Assembly: GCA_937877465.1 (NCBI GenBank) | Contig: CALFIT010000011.1 | Coordinates: 1 to 41,034 of the forward strand | DNA from: an uncultured Bacteroidales bacterium | Lineage (GTDB): Bacteria > Bacteroidota > Bacteroidia > Bacteroidales > F082 | Direction: 5' to 3' | DNA: 41,034 nt | Shown: one piece after another, positions 1-11,711 of the stretch | How positions within the stretch are numbered: the stretch's first letter is position 1 | Layout of the letters: each line of letters opens with the position of its first letter | Translations under genes and position numbers: made by a program | Notes under the pieces: model-generated | The model's input: only the letters and a program-made list of their open reading frames with translations | What the model was told of the DNA's origin: nothing | Database searches by the model: none

Positions 1-542
1 CCGAGTCGGGCTATCCCAAGTCGGACTGCTGCCATAGTATTAATAAGGTGCGTGTACCCAACGTGGAGAACCAAACGGGTGTGTGCCCTTATCACAAGAA
101 GGTGTTCTTGGACGAGTCGCGCCAGTATCAGGTGCGGCCCGACTGCTATCCTGTCGACCAAAAAAACTTTGAAGTGTATTATGTGTTGCCGCCCGTGATG
201 GAGTGGTTCTACAAGAAGCATTCGCCGTTGTTTCGCCCTTTGCCGGCTTTCTATCCGGGTTGCGGCACAGCCCATCCTGACGAGGTGATGGCTTTCGTCT
301 ATCCCAAGAGCGACGCCAAGGTGACCATCCCCATCGGCATCCGTGGCGACCGACAGCAGGTCGTCTTCGAGATAGCCCACCGCAACCCACAAAAGACCAT
401 CTATTGGAACTTGAACGACGAGTTTTTAGGCCAAACCCGCCTCAACCACCAAATGCCCATCGACGTGGAGAAAGGCGAATACCGTCTGCGTTGCGTCGAC
501 GAGGACGGTGTGGAGCTGAATAGGAGGATTGTGGTGCAGTAA
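1..542 (+). CDS. pbpC: Penicillin-binding protein 1C, C-terminal end (partial)
   Basis: The reading frame is open to the left edge, so this is the 3' end of a longer gene; the GTG at 48 is internal, not a start. About 180 residues are visible. They resemble the C-terminal domain of PBP1C-type bifunctional glycosyltransferase/transpeptidases (BiPBP_C): a Cys-rich stretch (SDCCHS), a VPNVEN...CPYHKKV segment, then an Ig-like region with NRRIVVQ at the end. The family is a periplasmic, membrane-anchored peptidoglycan synthase, and the C-terminal domain is thought to regulate or bind partners. No catalytic residues fall in the window. The stop (TAA) lies 2 bp from the end of the convergent kdsC gene. 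The assignment rests on the CPYH-type pattern and length; other periplasmic Ig-like proteins are possible but less likely. Confidence 0.75.
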   Translation, partial: ESGYPKSDCCHSINKVRVPNVENQTGVCPYHKKVFLDESRQYQVRPDCYPVDQKNFEVYYVLPPVMEWFYKKHSPLFRPLPAFYPGCGTAHPDEVMAFVYPKSDAKVTIPIGIRGDRQQVVFEIAHRNPQKTIYWNLNDEFLGQTRLNHQMPIDVEKGEYRLRCVDEDGVELNRRIVVQ

Positions 543-544
543 AC

Positions 545-1066
545 CTACCAAGCATACGCCTCAGCCGTCATCCACTTGTCCTGCGCCTTCAAGACGCGCT
601 CGATGACGTCGCGCACCGCGCCCTTGCCGCCGCTTTTTTCGCTGATGAATTGGCTGATTTCCCTTACCTCAATCACGGCGTCGGCGGGGCAGGCCGCCAT
701 GCCCACGCATTGCATCACGCGCAGGTCGGGGATGTCGTCGCCCATGAAGACGATTTCCTCTGACCGCAGGCCTTTCTCGTCCATGTATTCGTTGAGTTTC
801 AGTACTTTGTCGGGGATGCCGGTGAACACGTCGGTCACGCCGAGGCTGTTCATTCGGACAATCATCGACGGGCACACCGCGCCCGAAATCACCGCCACGT
901 TGTAGCCCAATTTCGTGGCCAATTGCAGTGCGTAGCCGTCTTTCACGTTGGTGGCCCGCAAGGGATGTCCCTCATAGTCGCAGAAGACGCTGCCGTCGGT
1001 CATCACGCCGTCGAAGTCGAAGATGAAAGTCGTGATTTGGGAAAACATGTTGTCGAGTTCGCTCAT
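545..1066 (-). CDS. kdsC: 3-deoxy-D-manno-octulosonate 8-phosphate phosphatase (KdsC, HAD family)
   Basis: The 173-residue protein is a stand-alone HAD phosphatase without a cap domain. HAD motif I is FDFDGVMTDG with nucleophile D17 and D19, motif II is the VISG serine, and motif IV is MGDDIPD. The GDDIPD form and the length of about 170 residues are typical of KdsC, which removes phosphate from KDO-8-P in lipopolysaccharide inner-core synthesis in the cytoplasm, usually as a tetramer. The start at 1066 gives the normal family length. The gene is transcribed away from rsfS and converges on pbpC. A generic HAD-IIIA phosphatase is the only realistic alternative. Confidence 0.9.
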   Translation of the reverse strand: MSELDNMFSQITTFIFDFDGVMTDGSVFCDYEGHPLRATNVKDGYALQLATKLGYNVAVISGAVCPSMIVRMNSLGVTDVFTGIPDKVLKLNEYMDEKGLRSEEIVFMGDDIPDLRVMQCVGMAACPADAVIEVREISQFISEKSGGKGAVRDVIERVLKAQDKWMTAEAYAW

Positions 1067-1165
1067 GGTAAGGTTGGTTTTTTGTGCCCCAAAAATAGGT
1101 AAATTTTGCCAAATGCCGCTCGATAACGCAAAAATGCGTAAATTTGCGCCCTATTTTATGCAATT
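1067..1165. promoter_or_regulatory. Divergent promoter region kdsC / rsfS
   Basis: The 99-bp gap between divergent genes carries a Bacteroidota -7 box on each strand. TATTTTTG reads on the minus strand (plus coordinates 1090-1097) toward kdsC, and TAAATTTG reads on the plus strand (1139-1146) toward rsfS. Neither has a good -33 TTG at 19-21 bp spacing, so both are called from the -7 box and position only. Confidence 0.45.
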
Positions 1166-1543
1166 ATGAGGATTAGACATCAAAACGATAACGTCGAAGA
1201 GATTGTGGCCGCCACCATCGAGGCCATGGAAGCCGTGAAAGGCAAGGACATCGTCACCCTCGACCTGAGGGAAATCACCACCGCCGTGACGGACTATTTC
1301 GTCATCTGCCATGCGCCGTCGAAGACGCAGGTCGACGCCATCGCCGACAAGGTGGAGGATTTGGTTTTCGAAAAGACACACAGCAAGCCCTACCATGTGG
1401 AGGGCCGCGACAATACGGAATGGATTTTGATAGACTTCGTGGACGTCGTCGTTCATGTGTTCCTCGAATCCGCCCGTGGCTACTACAAATTGGAAGAGCT
1501 TTGGGCCGATGCCGAAAGAATCGTGAAAGAGGCTGAAGACTAA
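1166..1543 (+). CDS. rsfS: Ribosomal silencing factor RsfS
   Basis: A 125-residue Iojap/RsfS (DUF143) protein. Diagnostic stretches are DIVTLDLREITTAVTDYFVICHA near residues 28-50 and HVEGRDNTEWILIDF near 75-90, followed by VVHVFLESARGYYKLEELW. The family binds ribosomal protein uL14 on the large subunit, blocks subunit joining and lowers translation in starvation. It lies 25 bp upstream of ftsH on the same strand, as commonly seen in Bacteroidales, so co-transcription is likely. Length is normal for the family. Confidence 0.93.
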   Translation: MRIRHQNDNVEEIVAATIEAMEAVKGKDIVTLDLREITTAVTDYFVICHAPSKTQVDAIADKVEDLVFEKTHSKPYHVEGRDNTEWILIDFVDVVVHVFLESARGYYKLEELWADAERIVKEAED

Positions 1544-1568
1544 CCGTTTCAAAACCAAACTTCTACAG

Positions 1569-3629
<2,061 letters not shown>

Positions 3630-3633
3630 CGCC

Positions 3634-4308
3634 ATGGCTTGGGACAACAAAGGAGAAAACAAAGACACCACCTTCAAGGAGCAGATCCTCGCCAAGGTGC
3701 GCAACGCCCTCATCGAGCGGCAGGAAGCCCTCTTCAAGGACATCGACCAACGCACCGAGACGTGGGTGCCCATCAAGGAGGAGGACGGCACGGCCATCAC
3801 CTTCGCGCAAAACTTTAAGGAGCAGGGCGGCGTGTTCATCTACCTCGAAAGCGAGGCCGAGTTTGCCGGATGCCTCAGGCAGTTGGCGCCCGAAAACGGC
3901 TGGGAACCGCTGTGGTGTACCAGCCCCGAGATGCAACGGCTGCTCACAAAATACGGCATCCCTTTCACCGACAGCAAGGAACGCCAGCCCAAGCAGAAAC
4001 TCGTCAGCCTGACGGGTTGCGAGTGCCTTGTGGCGCAGACGGGCAGCATCGTCGTTTCCGACGCCATGACGCTAAGTCGCGAGGCCTACGCCTTGCCCGA
4101 CATCCTCTTGGTGTTTGCCACCACCGAGCAAATCGTGCCCGGAATGCGTACCGCTTTCCAAACGGTGAAGCGCAAATACGCCAAGAACCGGCCTTCGCAA
4201 CTCACCATCATCACGGGACCGAGCCGCACGACCGACATCGAGCAGACCTTGGTCATCGGAGCCAACGGCATTCGCCAAGTGGCGGTTTTCCTCGTCGACG
4301 AAGAATGA
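3634..4308 (+). CDS. LUD-domain protein (LutC/YkgG-like)
   Basis: A 224-residue protein of the LUD (DUF162) family. Seen are an N-terminal helix, a central GCECLVAQTGSIVVSD segment (about residues 129-144), and the C-terminal signature TGPSRTTDIEQTLVIGANG (about 193-212). LutC is a subunit of an L-lactate oxidation complex, but stand-alone LUD proteins behind ftsH are common in Bacteroidales and their substrate is unknown. There are no LutA/LutB (Fe-S) genes nearby, so a lactate role is not supported by context. It starts 4 bp after ftsH and probably shares its transcript. Confidence 0.85.
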   Translation: MAWDNKGENKDTTFKEQILAKVRNALIERQEALFKDIDQRTETWVPIKEEDGTAITFAQNFKEQGGVFIYLESEAEFAGCLRQLAPENGWEPLWCTSPEMQRLLTKYGIPFTDSKERQPKQKLVSLTGCECLVAQTGSIVVSDAMTLSREAYALPDILLVFATTEQIVPGMRTAFQTVKRKYAKNRPSQLTIITGPSRTTDIEQTLVIGANGIRQVAVFLVDEE

Positions 4309-4335
4309 TTTTTTGCGAATAAAGCGGAAAAAAAA

Positions 4336-4365
4336 TTGTTGAATCGGTTTTTGTTTTTATCTTTG
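4336..4365 (+). promoter_or_regulatory. Bacteroidota-type promoter of the lipoprotein gene
   Basis: TTG at 4336-4338, a 19-bp spacer and TATCTTTG at 4358-4365 fit the sigma-ABfr consensus. The box ends 13 bp before the ATG at 4379, implying a very short leader. Confidence 0.65.
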
Positions 4366-4378
4366 CGGCTACCAAACA

Positions 4379-5410
4379 ATGAAAAAGCCCATGAAAAATA
4401 GTCGCTTGTTTTGCCTCGCCTTAGTCGTCTTGTGCTTTTCGTGTTCGACCGACGTCGACCTGTATGGCGACTACGCCGAAAGGCCCATCATCTATGGCCT
4501 TCTCGATGCCAAAGCCGACACCAATTTCGTGAAAATCACGCGGGCTTTCTCTGTGCAGGGCAATGCCTACGAAACCGCGCTTAATCCCGATTCGAGCAAC
4601 TATCCCGGGAGGCTCGATGTCCGACTTGTCGAGTTGTGCGACGGCGACAGCGTGCGTGAGATTGTGCTCGACAGCATCACCCTTCACAATAAGGTGGAGG
4701 GGACGTTCTATGCACCCGACCAAAAGCTGTATTACACCGCCGAGCCTTTGCAGATGAACGGAAGCCACCGTTACGCCTATCGCCTGAAAGTTGTCCTGCC
4801 CGACCGCACCTTGGTCACCACGACCGACATGGTTGGCTCAAGCGCGTTTGCCGGAGTGGGCGAGGGCGTCACCTTCTCGCACGAGTATTACAACATTCCA
4901 CGCTATTACCTGTTCCGTCCTGCGGTCAACGCCACGTTCTACGATGTCGACATGTCGTTCACTTTCCTCGAACAGCGCACGCCCGATGCCGATTCGGTGC
5001 CGCGCACGATGACGTGGAATATCGGCACCTTCACCGACTATTATTTTGACCTGTATTCCGACGGCGACTATTATTCCATCCCTTTTTACGCCAAAACCTT
5101 TTTCCAGAGCCTGAAGGATTTCCTTGGTTCCGATACCGCCGTGGCAGGCTTGCAGCGATTTATCGGCGACTATCCTGTTGAGGTCACCGTTGCGGCGGGC
5201 GGCGAGGGCTTGCGGCAATACATCTACAACAACGACCCGTCGAATGGCTTCGCGGCAGGCGACAACGAGTTTTCGCTGATTGACGGCGGCTACGGCGTGT
5301 TTTCGTCGCGGACGACGTTCACCAAGAAACTACGATTGGCGGGCGAAACGGTGCCCGAATTGGTGGAAAACCCCTACTGGGGCTTCAAGTTCATTGGAGG
5401 AAACGACTGA
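4379..5410 (+). CDS. Putative outer-surface lipoprotein, DUF4249-like
   Basis: A 343-residue protein with a lipoprotein signal: a basic N-terminus, a hydrophobic core (LFCLALVVLCF) and a lipobox-like LCFSC with Cys near residue 22. The mature start is STDVDLYGDYAERPIIYGLLDA, followed by a beta-rich body; this opening resembles DUF4249 lipoproteins of Bacteroidota, whose function is unknown. The start may be 4379 or the second in-frame ATG at 4391; both leave a workable signal peptide. Its own promoter lies immediately upstream and it converges on the MoxR gene with 2 bp between stops. Family assignment is by overall pattern only. Confidence 0.6.
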   Translation: MKKPMKNSRLFCLALVVLCFSCSTDVDLYGDYAERPIIYGLLDAKADTNFVKITRAFSVQGNAYETALNPDSSNYPGRLDVRLVELCDGDSVREIVLDSITLHNKVEGTFYAPDQKLYYTAEPLQMNGSHRYAYRLKVVLPDRTLVTTTDMVGSSAFAGVGEGVTFSHEYYNIPRYYLFRPAVNATFYDVDMSFTFLEQRTPDADSVPRTMTWNIGTFTDYYFDLYSDGDYYSIPFYAKTFFQSLKDFLGSDTAVAGLQRFIGDYPVEVTVAAGGEGLRQYIYNNDPSNGFAAGDNEFSLIDGGYGVFSSRTTFTKKLRLAGETVPELVENPYWGFKFIGGND

Positions 5411-5412
5411 CT

Positions 5413-6374
<962 letters not shown>

Positions 6375-6378
<4 letters not shown>

Positions 6379-7754
6379 TGAAAGTTCCAATCGTAATAAA
6401 AGTCACTGTTCTTGTATTCGTCGTCAAGGCGGATGTAGGCCTTGGCTGCCTTCTCTTTCACCCATTTGCCGATGGCTTCCTGGCGTTTGCGGTTGAGTGC
6501 CCAGCTCTGGATGAGGTTGTAGTCCTCTTTCAGGTTGGCTTGGTGGGCCTCAATCTTGCGCTTCACCATGACGAGGCGGAAGGCGTCGTTGTTCTCGTTG
6601 GTGGTCATGGGCACGGGGTCGCTGAGGTCGCCGACACCGAGGCGGCTGATGACGAAGGCCAAGTTCTTGTATTCGGGGTAGCTCTGCTCTAACTCTTGCA
6701 AGTCTTGCAGGCTGATCCAGTTGCCTCCCGTGGCGGCGTTGGTGAGGTAGCCGCCGTTGCTCTTCGAGTCGTCATCGCTGAATTTCTTGCAGGCCTCCTC
6801 GAAGGTCATGTCGCCGTTGCGGACGAGCTGCGCCACCGAGTCGAGTTGGTTTTGGGCTTTCTCAAGCGCCTCGACGGGCACCTTGGCGGTGAGCAGGATG
6901 TGGCGGCAGTTGACGGTCTCGCCCCGACGCTCGATGAGTTGGATGATGTGGAAGCCGAACTGGGTCTCCACGACATCGGAGATTTCGCCGTCGCGCAGGT
7001 TGAAGGCCACGTTCTCAAACTCGGTGGCATACACGCCTTTGCCGGCAAAGCCGAGCTCGCCGCCCTGACGGGCCGAGCCTGGGTCTTCGCTATACAGCAC
7101 CGCCATGGTCGCAAAACTGCTCTCGCCGTCGAGGATGCGCTTGCGAATCTGGTAGAGGCGGTCTTTCACCATCAGTTTCTCGTCGATGCTGACAGGCGGA
7201 CGCTTCACGATCTGCACGATTTCGTAGCTCGGCTGGATGGTGGGCAGGCTGTCGCGTGGGATGTCGCGGAAGAAGTTGCGCACCTCCTTGGGCGTCACCA
7301 CCACCTTTTCCATGATCTTCGTCTGCACTTGCTCTTGCAGCATCTGGTCTTTCACGGCTTGTCGCACCTCGTCCTTGATTTCCGACATGCTTTTTCCAAA
7401 CTGTTCCTCCATCTTCTCTTGCGAGCCTAACCTGCTGACGAAGTAGCGGATGCGTTGGTCCATCTGGCTTTCCACCTGCTCGTCGGTGACGGTGATGCTG
7501 TCCATCTCGGCCTGGTTGAGCATGAGCTTCTGGAGCAGCAGGTCTTCGAGGATGCGGGCCCTCACCTCCTTGCCAGTGCCTTCGGCCATGCCTTGCAGCC
7601 GGTATTGGATGTATTGGTTCTCGATGTCGGATTGCAGGATGACGTTCTTTCCTACCACAGCCACCACCTTGTCGACCACCTGCGGCTGACGGTTTTGTGC
7701 CATGATGGGCAATGCCAAAATGCCAAGTATCAATAGTAAGAAGTTTCTTTTCAT
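6375..7754 (-). CDS. surA: SurA-like periplasmic peptidylprolyl isomerase/chaperone
   Basis: A 459-residue protein with a Sec signal (MKRNFLLLILGILALPIMAQ), a SurA N-terminal domain (about 25-165; VVDKVVAVVGKNVILQSDIE is the typical opening), a first PpiC/parvulin domain (about 173-278, with SEDPGSARQGGELGF and GFHIIQL) and a second degenerate one (about 282-380, starting CRHILLT), then a C-terminal helix. SurA helps outer-membrane protein folding in the periplasm. It is the third isomerase gene in a minus-strand series and its stop overlaps the start of the MoxR gene by 4 bp. Length and order match SurA; whether it is the functional orthologue is inferred. Confidence 0.88.
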
Positions 7755-7777
7755 TGGGTCAAGTTTAATTGTGGGTT

Positions 7778-8659
7778 TTAATCGGCGTTATACAATGTCG
7801 GCGAGCCTACATATACTTCGAATGCCCGCTCTTTCTTTGCTTTTTCGTAGAGGTCGTTCCTCATCTTTTCGAGCATGGCTTGCTTGCGGTGGGCAAGGAT
7901 GACGCTCTTGATGTTGTCGCGCTCCAAGTCGAGCGGCGAGGTGCTTTCTTCCAGCAGGTAGTCGACGAAACGCACCATGTAGGTGTAGTCGTTCATGTCG
8001 AAGCTGACGAACTTGTTCTTCTTCAGGAAGCTCTCCGCGTTGAAAATCTCGATGGGGACGATGCTCGTGAGGTCGTCCAAGCGCATCCAATGGTCAACGT
8101 CGAGATGGCTCTTGACGGCGTAGTAAGTCGCCTGAATGTCAATGTTTTGCAGAAGGAGCGTGTCGGTGTCGCTCAGCAGTTTCTGGAAGACGGCCTTCTG
8201 CTTGCAGTCTTCGTCGAGGACGACGTAGGCCACCCTCACCATGGTGTTGCGCAGCTGGAAGTCGTCCTTGTTCTGCTCGTAGTACTCCGCAATCTCGTCC
8301 TCGCTGACGACGGTGTCCAACCGCTGGCTGATGAGCTGGCTCTCGTAGGCGTAGACGACCAACGAGTTGCGGTATTCCTCCATCTGTTTCTTCAGGTCGA
8401 GTTCTTCCTTGTTGAGGTTGTTTTCGGCTTGATGGATAAGCACTTGCCTCCTGATCCACGAGTCGATGAAGGTGCCCACGCGCTGGATGCTGTCCATGAT
8501 GGGCGTGCCTTCGGGCACGATGCCCTTGAGGTCCGACTCATAGAGGTATTTGCCGTAGCACTCGGCCACCACCACTTCCTTCGAGTTTTTCTCGAAGTAG
8601 TCGCAGCCTGCCAACAGCAGGAGCAAAACGATGCCGATCAGAAGCCTAAACTTGTTCAT
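7778..8659 (-). CDS. PpiC/SurA-related periplasmic lipoprotein
   Basis: A 293-residue protein starting MNKFRLLIGIVLLLLLAGC, a clear lipoprotein signal with Cys at about 19. The body is alpha-helical and resembles the N-terminal chaperone part of SurA/PpiC proteins (for example VVVAECYGKYLYESDLKG), but I see no convincing parvulin catalytic core such as a GG-LG-F or FG-H-I motif. It may be a chaperone-only relative. The start at 8659 is supported by the ATGA overlap with the preceding gene's stop and by the signal peptide; the open frame upstream is antisense-like sequence. It is translated between two other isomerase genes. Confidence 0.8.
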   Translation of the reverse strand: MNKFRLLIGIVLLLLLAGCDYFEKNSKEVVVAECYGKYLYESDLKGIVPEGTPIMDSIQRVGTFIDSWIRRQVLIHQAENNLNKEELDLKKQMEEYRNSLVVYAYESQLISQRLDTVVSEDEIAEYYEQNKDDFQLRNTMVRVAYVVLDEDCKQKAVFQKLLSDTDTLLLQNIDIQATYYAVKSHLDVDHWMRLDDLTSIVPIEIFNAESFLKKNKFVSFDMNDYTYMVRFVDYLLEESTSPLDLERDNIKSVILAHRKQAMLEKMRNDLYEKAKKERAFEVYVGSPTLYNAD

Positions 8660-10674
8660 TGATACATCTTCCTGACTTTGTCTAACGCTTTCTCGTTGAT
8701 TGTCACGGGATAACGCTCTTTGAGCGACTGCACCCATTTCTGTTCCAGTTCCACTTGGTAGTCGGAGGTGACGAGGCCTCGGGCTTCCTTGAGGGTCTTC
8801 TGTTCGGGCTGGCGCAGTTCGCGGATGCACACGATGACGGTCGACTGGTCGACGGAGGAGGGGATTTCGTTTCTTACGCCCACCTTCCATTCGGTTTGGT
8901 CGACATATTGGTTGTCGCCTCTTTGGTAGTAGCCACGGCGCACGAAGGCGTAGTTGATGGAGTCGCGTTGGATGGCACTCCGCAGGCTGTCAAGCTCAAC
9001 GCCTTGGTCGAGCAGGGCCTTCACCTTGGGCAACGACTCGGGGCGCGTCACGGTGATGATGGTGGCGTAGGCACGCTCGTCCCACATGTATTTGGAGGCG
9101 TTGCGGGCATGGAACTCTTGCAGGCCGAGGGTGTCTTTGACGGCCTTGTCCCACACCTCGCGGTCCATGAGGTCGAAGAGCAGGATGCCGTCGCGGTATT
9201 CCTGCACCAAAGCCTTGAACTCGGGATATTTGTCCTCAAGATGGGCGTCGGCGTAGTTCATGACCGTCTCGTTGGCGAAGCTCTCGTAGAGTTGGTAGGC
9301 GTAGGTGGCCGGCGTGACGTAGCGTTGGGGCGTCATGTTGGCCTTGATGTAGTCCACAAAGTCGCTCGCCTTGGTCGGGTTGCCTTCGAGGGTGAACAGG
9401 GTGGCGTTCAGGTCGACTTCGGCGGCGGGCTTGTAGGCCTTGCGCAGGATGCTGCTGTCGATGGTGGCCATGAAGGCTTCCAAGTTCTTGTCGTTCTGCT
9501 TGAACTTGTATTCGCTCTTCACCTGCTTGAGCACCACTTCTTCCGATTTCTTCGAGCGCATGTCTTTCTCGATGCGTTCGGCAAGGCCTTTGCTCTCTTG
9601 CTCGAAGGTGCCCACGCCCGACTTGCCCAACAGCTTGATGATGTGGAAACCGTAGTTGGTGCGGATGGGTTGACCTATCTCGTTGATGTCGAGCGATTTG
9701 CATACTTCGATGAACTCAGGCACGATGCGGCTCACGGTGAAGTTGCTCAAGGCACCGTTGCGGGCGATGGTGCCCTTGTCGTCGGTGTATTGTTTCACCA
9801 TCTCGTTCCAGTTGTTGCCGTTTTGGGCCATCAGTTCCTTGTAGATGTTGTCGGCTTTCGATTGCATGGCGGCCACGTCTTCCTCTGATGCGTCGAAGGG
9901 CAGCTGTAGAAAGATGTGGGCGGCCTGTATGGTGCCCATGGCGTCGGTCACGCTCTGCACCTTGATGATATGGTAGCCGAAGTCGCTGCGCACGGGCATC
10001 GAGATTTCGCCTTCCTTGGTGTTGTAGGCACCGGTCTCGAAGGGATACACCATGTCGAAGACGCTGAAATAGCCGAGGTCGCCGTGGTTGGGCGGGGTGG
10101 CAGGCCGTTGGTCGGTGGCCGGCATACCCTTGGCCGACGGGTCGTCGGAGTATTGGTCGGCGAGGGCACCGAAGTCGGCGCCTTTGGCCAAGGCTTTCTT
10201 GCGGATGTCCATGGCCTTGTTGTAGGCCCGCAGCGTGTCGGAAGGCAGGGCGTTCTTGTCGCAACGGATGAGGATGTGCGAGGCGCGGATGTCCTTCAGC
10301 TTGCGCTGGTAGGCTTCTTGCAAAAGCGCGTCGGTGATGTCGTCGCTGCTCATGAATGGCTTGGCCAACTGCTTGCGGTAGCCCGCCAGCTCCTTCTGGA
10401 ACTTGGCGCTCGTGTCCAATTGCAGGCGCTCGGCCTCCATCACTTTCATGCGGAAGGTGGTGAATAGCTCAAGGTAGTCGTCGACGGATTTCTTCTCGAT
10501 GACGTCGCTCTTGAGGTTGTTCTTGTAATAGACATCGCAAAACTCCTTCACGGTGATGTCTTGGTCGCCAATGGTCATCAGCACTTGCTTGTCGAGTTTC
10601 GACTGGGCGTTGGCGAAAATAGTCGGCATGATAAGGAATGCCAATGCAAACGTTTTCAAAAAGTTAGTCTTCAT
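8656..10674 (-). CDS. Large PpiC-type peptidylprolyl isomerase with two parvulin domains
   Basis: A 672-residue periplasmic protein. It has a signal peptide ending near AFANAQ (about residue 24), an N-terminal SurA-like helical domain, a parvulin domain at about 128-245 (ASHILIRCD; SDDPSA; GDLGYFSVFDMVYPFE; FGYHIIKV) and a second at about 250-360 (AAHIFLQL; FGFHIIKLLGK), then about 300 residues of helical C-terminal region. This layout is common in Bacteroidota, where it belongs with PpiD/SurA-type folding factors. It is first of three adjacent isomerase genes, the next start overlapping its stop by 4 bp. Confidence 0.88.
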   Translation of the reverse strand: MKTNFLKTFALAFLIMPTIFANAQSKLDKQVLMTIGDQDITVKEFCDVYYKNNLKSDVIEKKSVDDYLELFTTFRMKVMEAERLQLDTSAKFQKELAGYRKQLAKPFMSSDDITDALLQEAYQRKLKDIRASHILIRCDKNALPSDTLRAYNKAMDIRKKALAKGADFGALADQYSDDPSAKGMPATDQRPATPPNHGDLGYFSVFDMVYPFETGAYNTKEGEISMPVRSDFGYHIIKVQSVTDAMGTIQAAHIFLQLPFDASEEDVAAMQSKADNIYKELMAQNGNNWNEMVKQYTDDKGTIARNGALSNFTVSRIVPEFIEVCKSLDINEIGQPIRTNYGFHIIKLLGKSGVGTFEQESKGLAERIEKDMRSKKSEEVVLKQVKSEYKFKQNDKNLEAFMATIDSSILRKAYKPAAEVDLNATLFTLEGNPTKASDFVDYIKANMTPQRYVTPATYAYQLYESFANETVMNYADAHLEDKYPEFKALVQEYRDGILLFDLMDREVWDKAVKDTLGLQEFHARNASKYMWDERAYATIITVTRPESLPKVKALLDQGVELDSLRSAIQRDSINYAFVRRGYYQRGDNQYVDQTEWKVGVRNEIPSSVDQSTVIVCIRELRQPEQKTLKEARGLVTSDYQVELEQKWVQSLKERYPVTINEKALDKVRKMYQ

Positions 10675-10695
10675 ATTTCTGGCGTTTTTATTGTT

Positions 10696-11109
10696 CTATG
10701 CTTGTTTGAGTGTGCCTTCCACTTCCAATCCGTCGGTCAGCACGCGCAGGTCGTCGACGCTGATGTTGTCGAAGACGGTCTTCACCTGCTCGATTTGGCC
10801 GAGGTGCAGCATCAGGCGGCTTTCGGGACGCTTCTCGATCAGCCCATCGGGGATCTTGTTTTTCAGGAGGCTCAGCACGGTGGTCAGCAGCTTGTCGGTG
10901 CCGAATCCCGCGTCAACGCTGACCAACAAGTCGCTGCCTGTCAGTTCGATGAAGGTCAGGTTGGCCGACACGTCTTTCTTGATGAAGCCCAAGTTCAGCG
11001 GATAGGTCACGCGCACGGTCTTCGAGTCGATGGAAGAGAAGGAAATGGATTGCTGCGCTTTTTCTTCCAACAGGCTTTTAAGTTCGGTGAATGATATTGA
11101 TGCTTTCAT
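10696..11109 (-). CDS. Conserved hypothetical protein, 137 aa
   Basis: No family recognised. The protein opens MKASISFTELKSLLEE, is soluble with no signal or membrane segment, alternates beta strands (TVRVTYPLNLGF; DLLVSVDAGFGTDKLL) with a Leu-rich helix, and ends EVEGTLKQA. The fold pattern looks like a small lipid- or nucleic-acid-binding alpha/beta domain, but this is a guess. It lies 21 bp upstream of the large PpiC gene on the same strand, so may be co-transcribed with it. Confidence 0.7.
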   Translation of the reverse strand: MKASISFTELKSLLEEKAQQSISFSSIDSKTVRVTYPLNLGFIKKDVSANLTFIELTGSDLLVSVDAGFGTDKLLTTVLSLLKNKIPDGLIEKRPESRLMLHLGQIEQVKTVFDNISVDDLRVLTDGLEVEGTLKQA

Positions 11110-11124
11110 TTTTTCTTTGTTTTT

Positions 11125-11154
11125 ACACGAATGACCATAAATGCATCACGAATT
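11125..11154. repeat. CACGAAT motif pair, left flank of GxxExxY cassette
   Basis: ACACGAAT (11125-11132) and CACGAATT (11147-11154) lie in direct orientation on the plus strand just beyond the 3' end of the GxxExxY gene. They are inverted with respect to the matching motifs on the other side of the gene (11643-11672). Confidence 0.6.
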
Positions 11155-11158
11155 GCCA

Positions 11159-11629
11159 TTAATTATTTTCTTCGCCTTCGTCGTCCCAGTCTGGATGCTC
11201 ATGGAACAACAATTCCATGTCTTTGTCAAGCAAAATGCAAGCATTTGTCTCTTCAACATACGCATAACGTTCGCCTTGTAAGCTGGGCTGTCCAAAGTTA
11301 ATGAGCAATCCGATTGGCATTTTTGTCAGTCGCATATAATTGAACAATTGGGCACGATGGGCAGGCAACAACTCTTTGACGGACTTTAACTCTATGATTA
11401 CATCATCAACTACCAAATCCATCTTGTAATACTTTTCCATCTTATGGCCTTTGTAGTAACAAGGCAGCAGTTTTTCCGATTCGTATTCTATATCTTTTTC
11501 ATGCAATTCCATACAAAGAGCCTCATTGTATAACGGTTCTAACAATCCCCAGTTCAACTCTCGATGAACTTGCATCGCCGAACCAATGATTTCATAAACG
11601 AGATTCTTATATTTCTTGAAATTGAACAT
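11159..11629 (-). CDS. GxxExxY family protein (PD-(D/E)XK nuclease-like)
   Basis: A 156-residue protein with the name-giving motif GLLEPLY (about residues 28-34) after an amphipathic opening LVYEIIGSAMQVHRELN, and a putative nuclease core with Asp in KMDLVVDD and IIELKSV (E-x-K). The family (PDDEXK_3) is widespread, often accessory, and has no firmly established function. The gene separates guaB from the isomerase group, is relatively AT-rich against its neighbours, has an acidic end (DDEGEENN), and is bordered by inverted CACGAAT motifs, all of which suggest a later insertion into a core locus. Confidence 0.85.
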   Translation of the reverse strand: MFNFKKYKNLVYEIIGSAMQVHRELNWGLLEPLYNEALCMELHEKDIEYESEKLLPCYYKGHKMEKYYKMDLVVDDVIIELKSVKELLPAHRAQLFNYMRLTKMPIGLLINFGQPSLQGERYAYVEETNACILLDKDMELLFHEHPDWDDEGEENN

Positions 11630-11642
11630 ATAATTTCTGAAA

Positions 11643-11672
11643 AATTCGTGGACAATTCCTGATAATTCGTGT
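11643..11672. repeat. CACGAAT motif pair, right flank of GxxExxY cassette
   Basis: AATTCGTG (11643-11650) and AATTCGTGT (11664-11672), the reverse complement of the motifs at 11125-11154, so the gene sits between inverted copies. Confidence 0.6.
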
Positions 11673-11681
11673 TTATAACTA

Positions 11682-11711
11682 TATTAGATTAACTTCTATT
11701 AGATTAACTTC
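11682..11711. repeat. 15-bp tandem duplication at the guaB stop
   Basis: Two adjacent copies of TATTAGATTAACTTC (11682-11696 and 11697-11711). The second overlaps the last guaB codons and its TAA stop (11704-11706); the duplication adds an in-frame second TAA downstream. Confidence 0.85.

Noticed and set aside
48..542. Separate gene starting at GTG 48
   Set aside because: The frame is open and family-like upstream to the left edge, so it is the end of pbpC.
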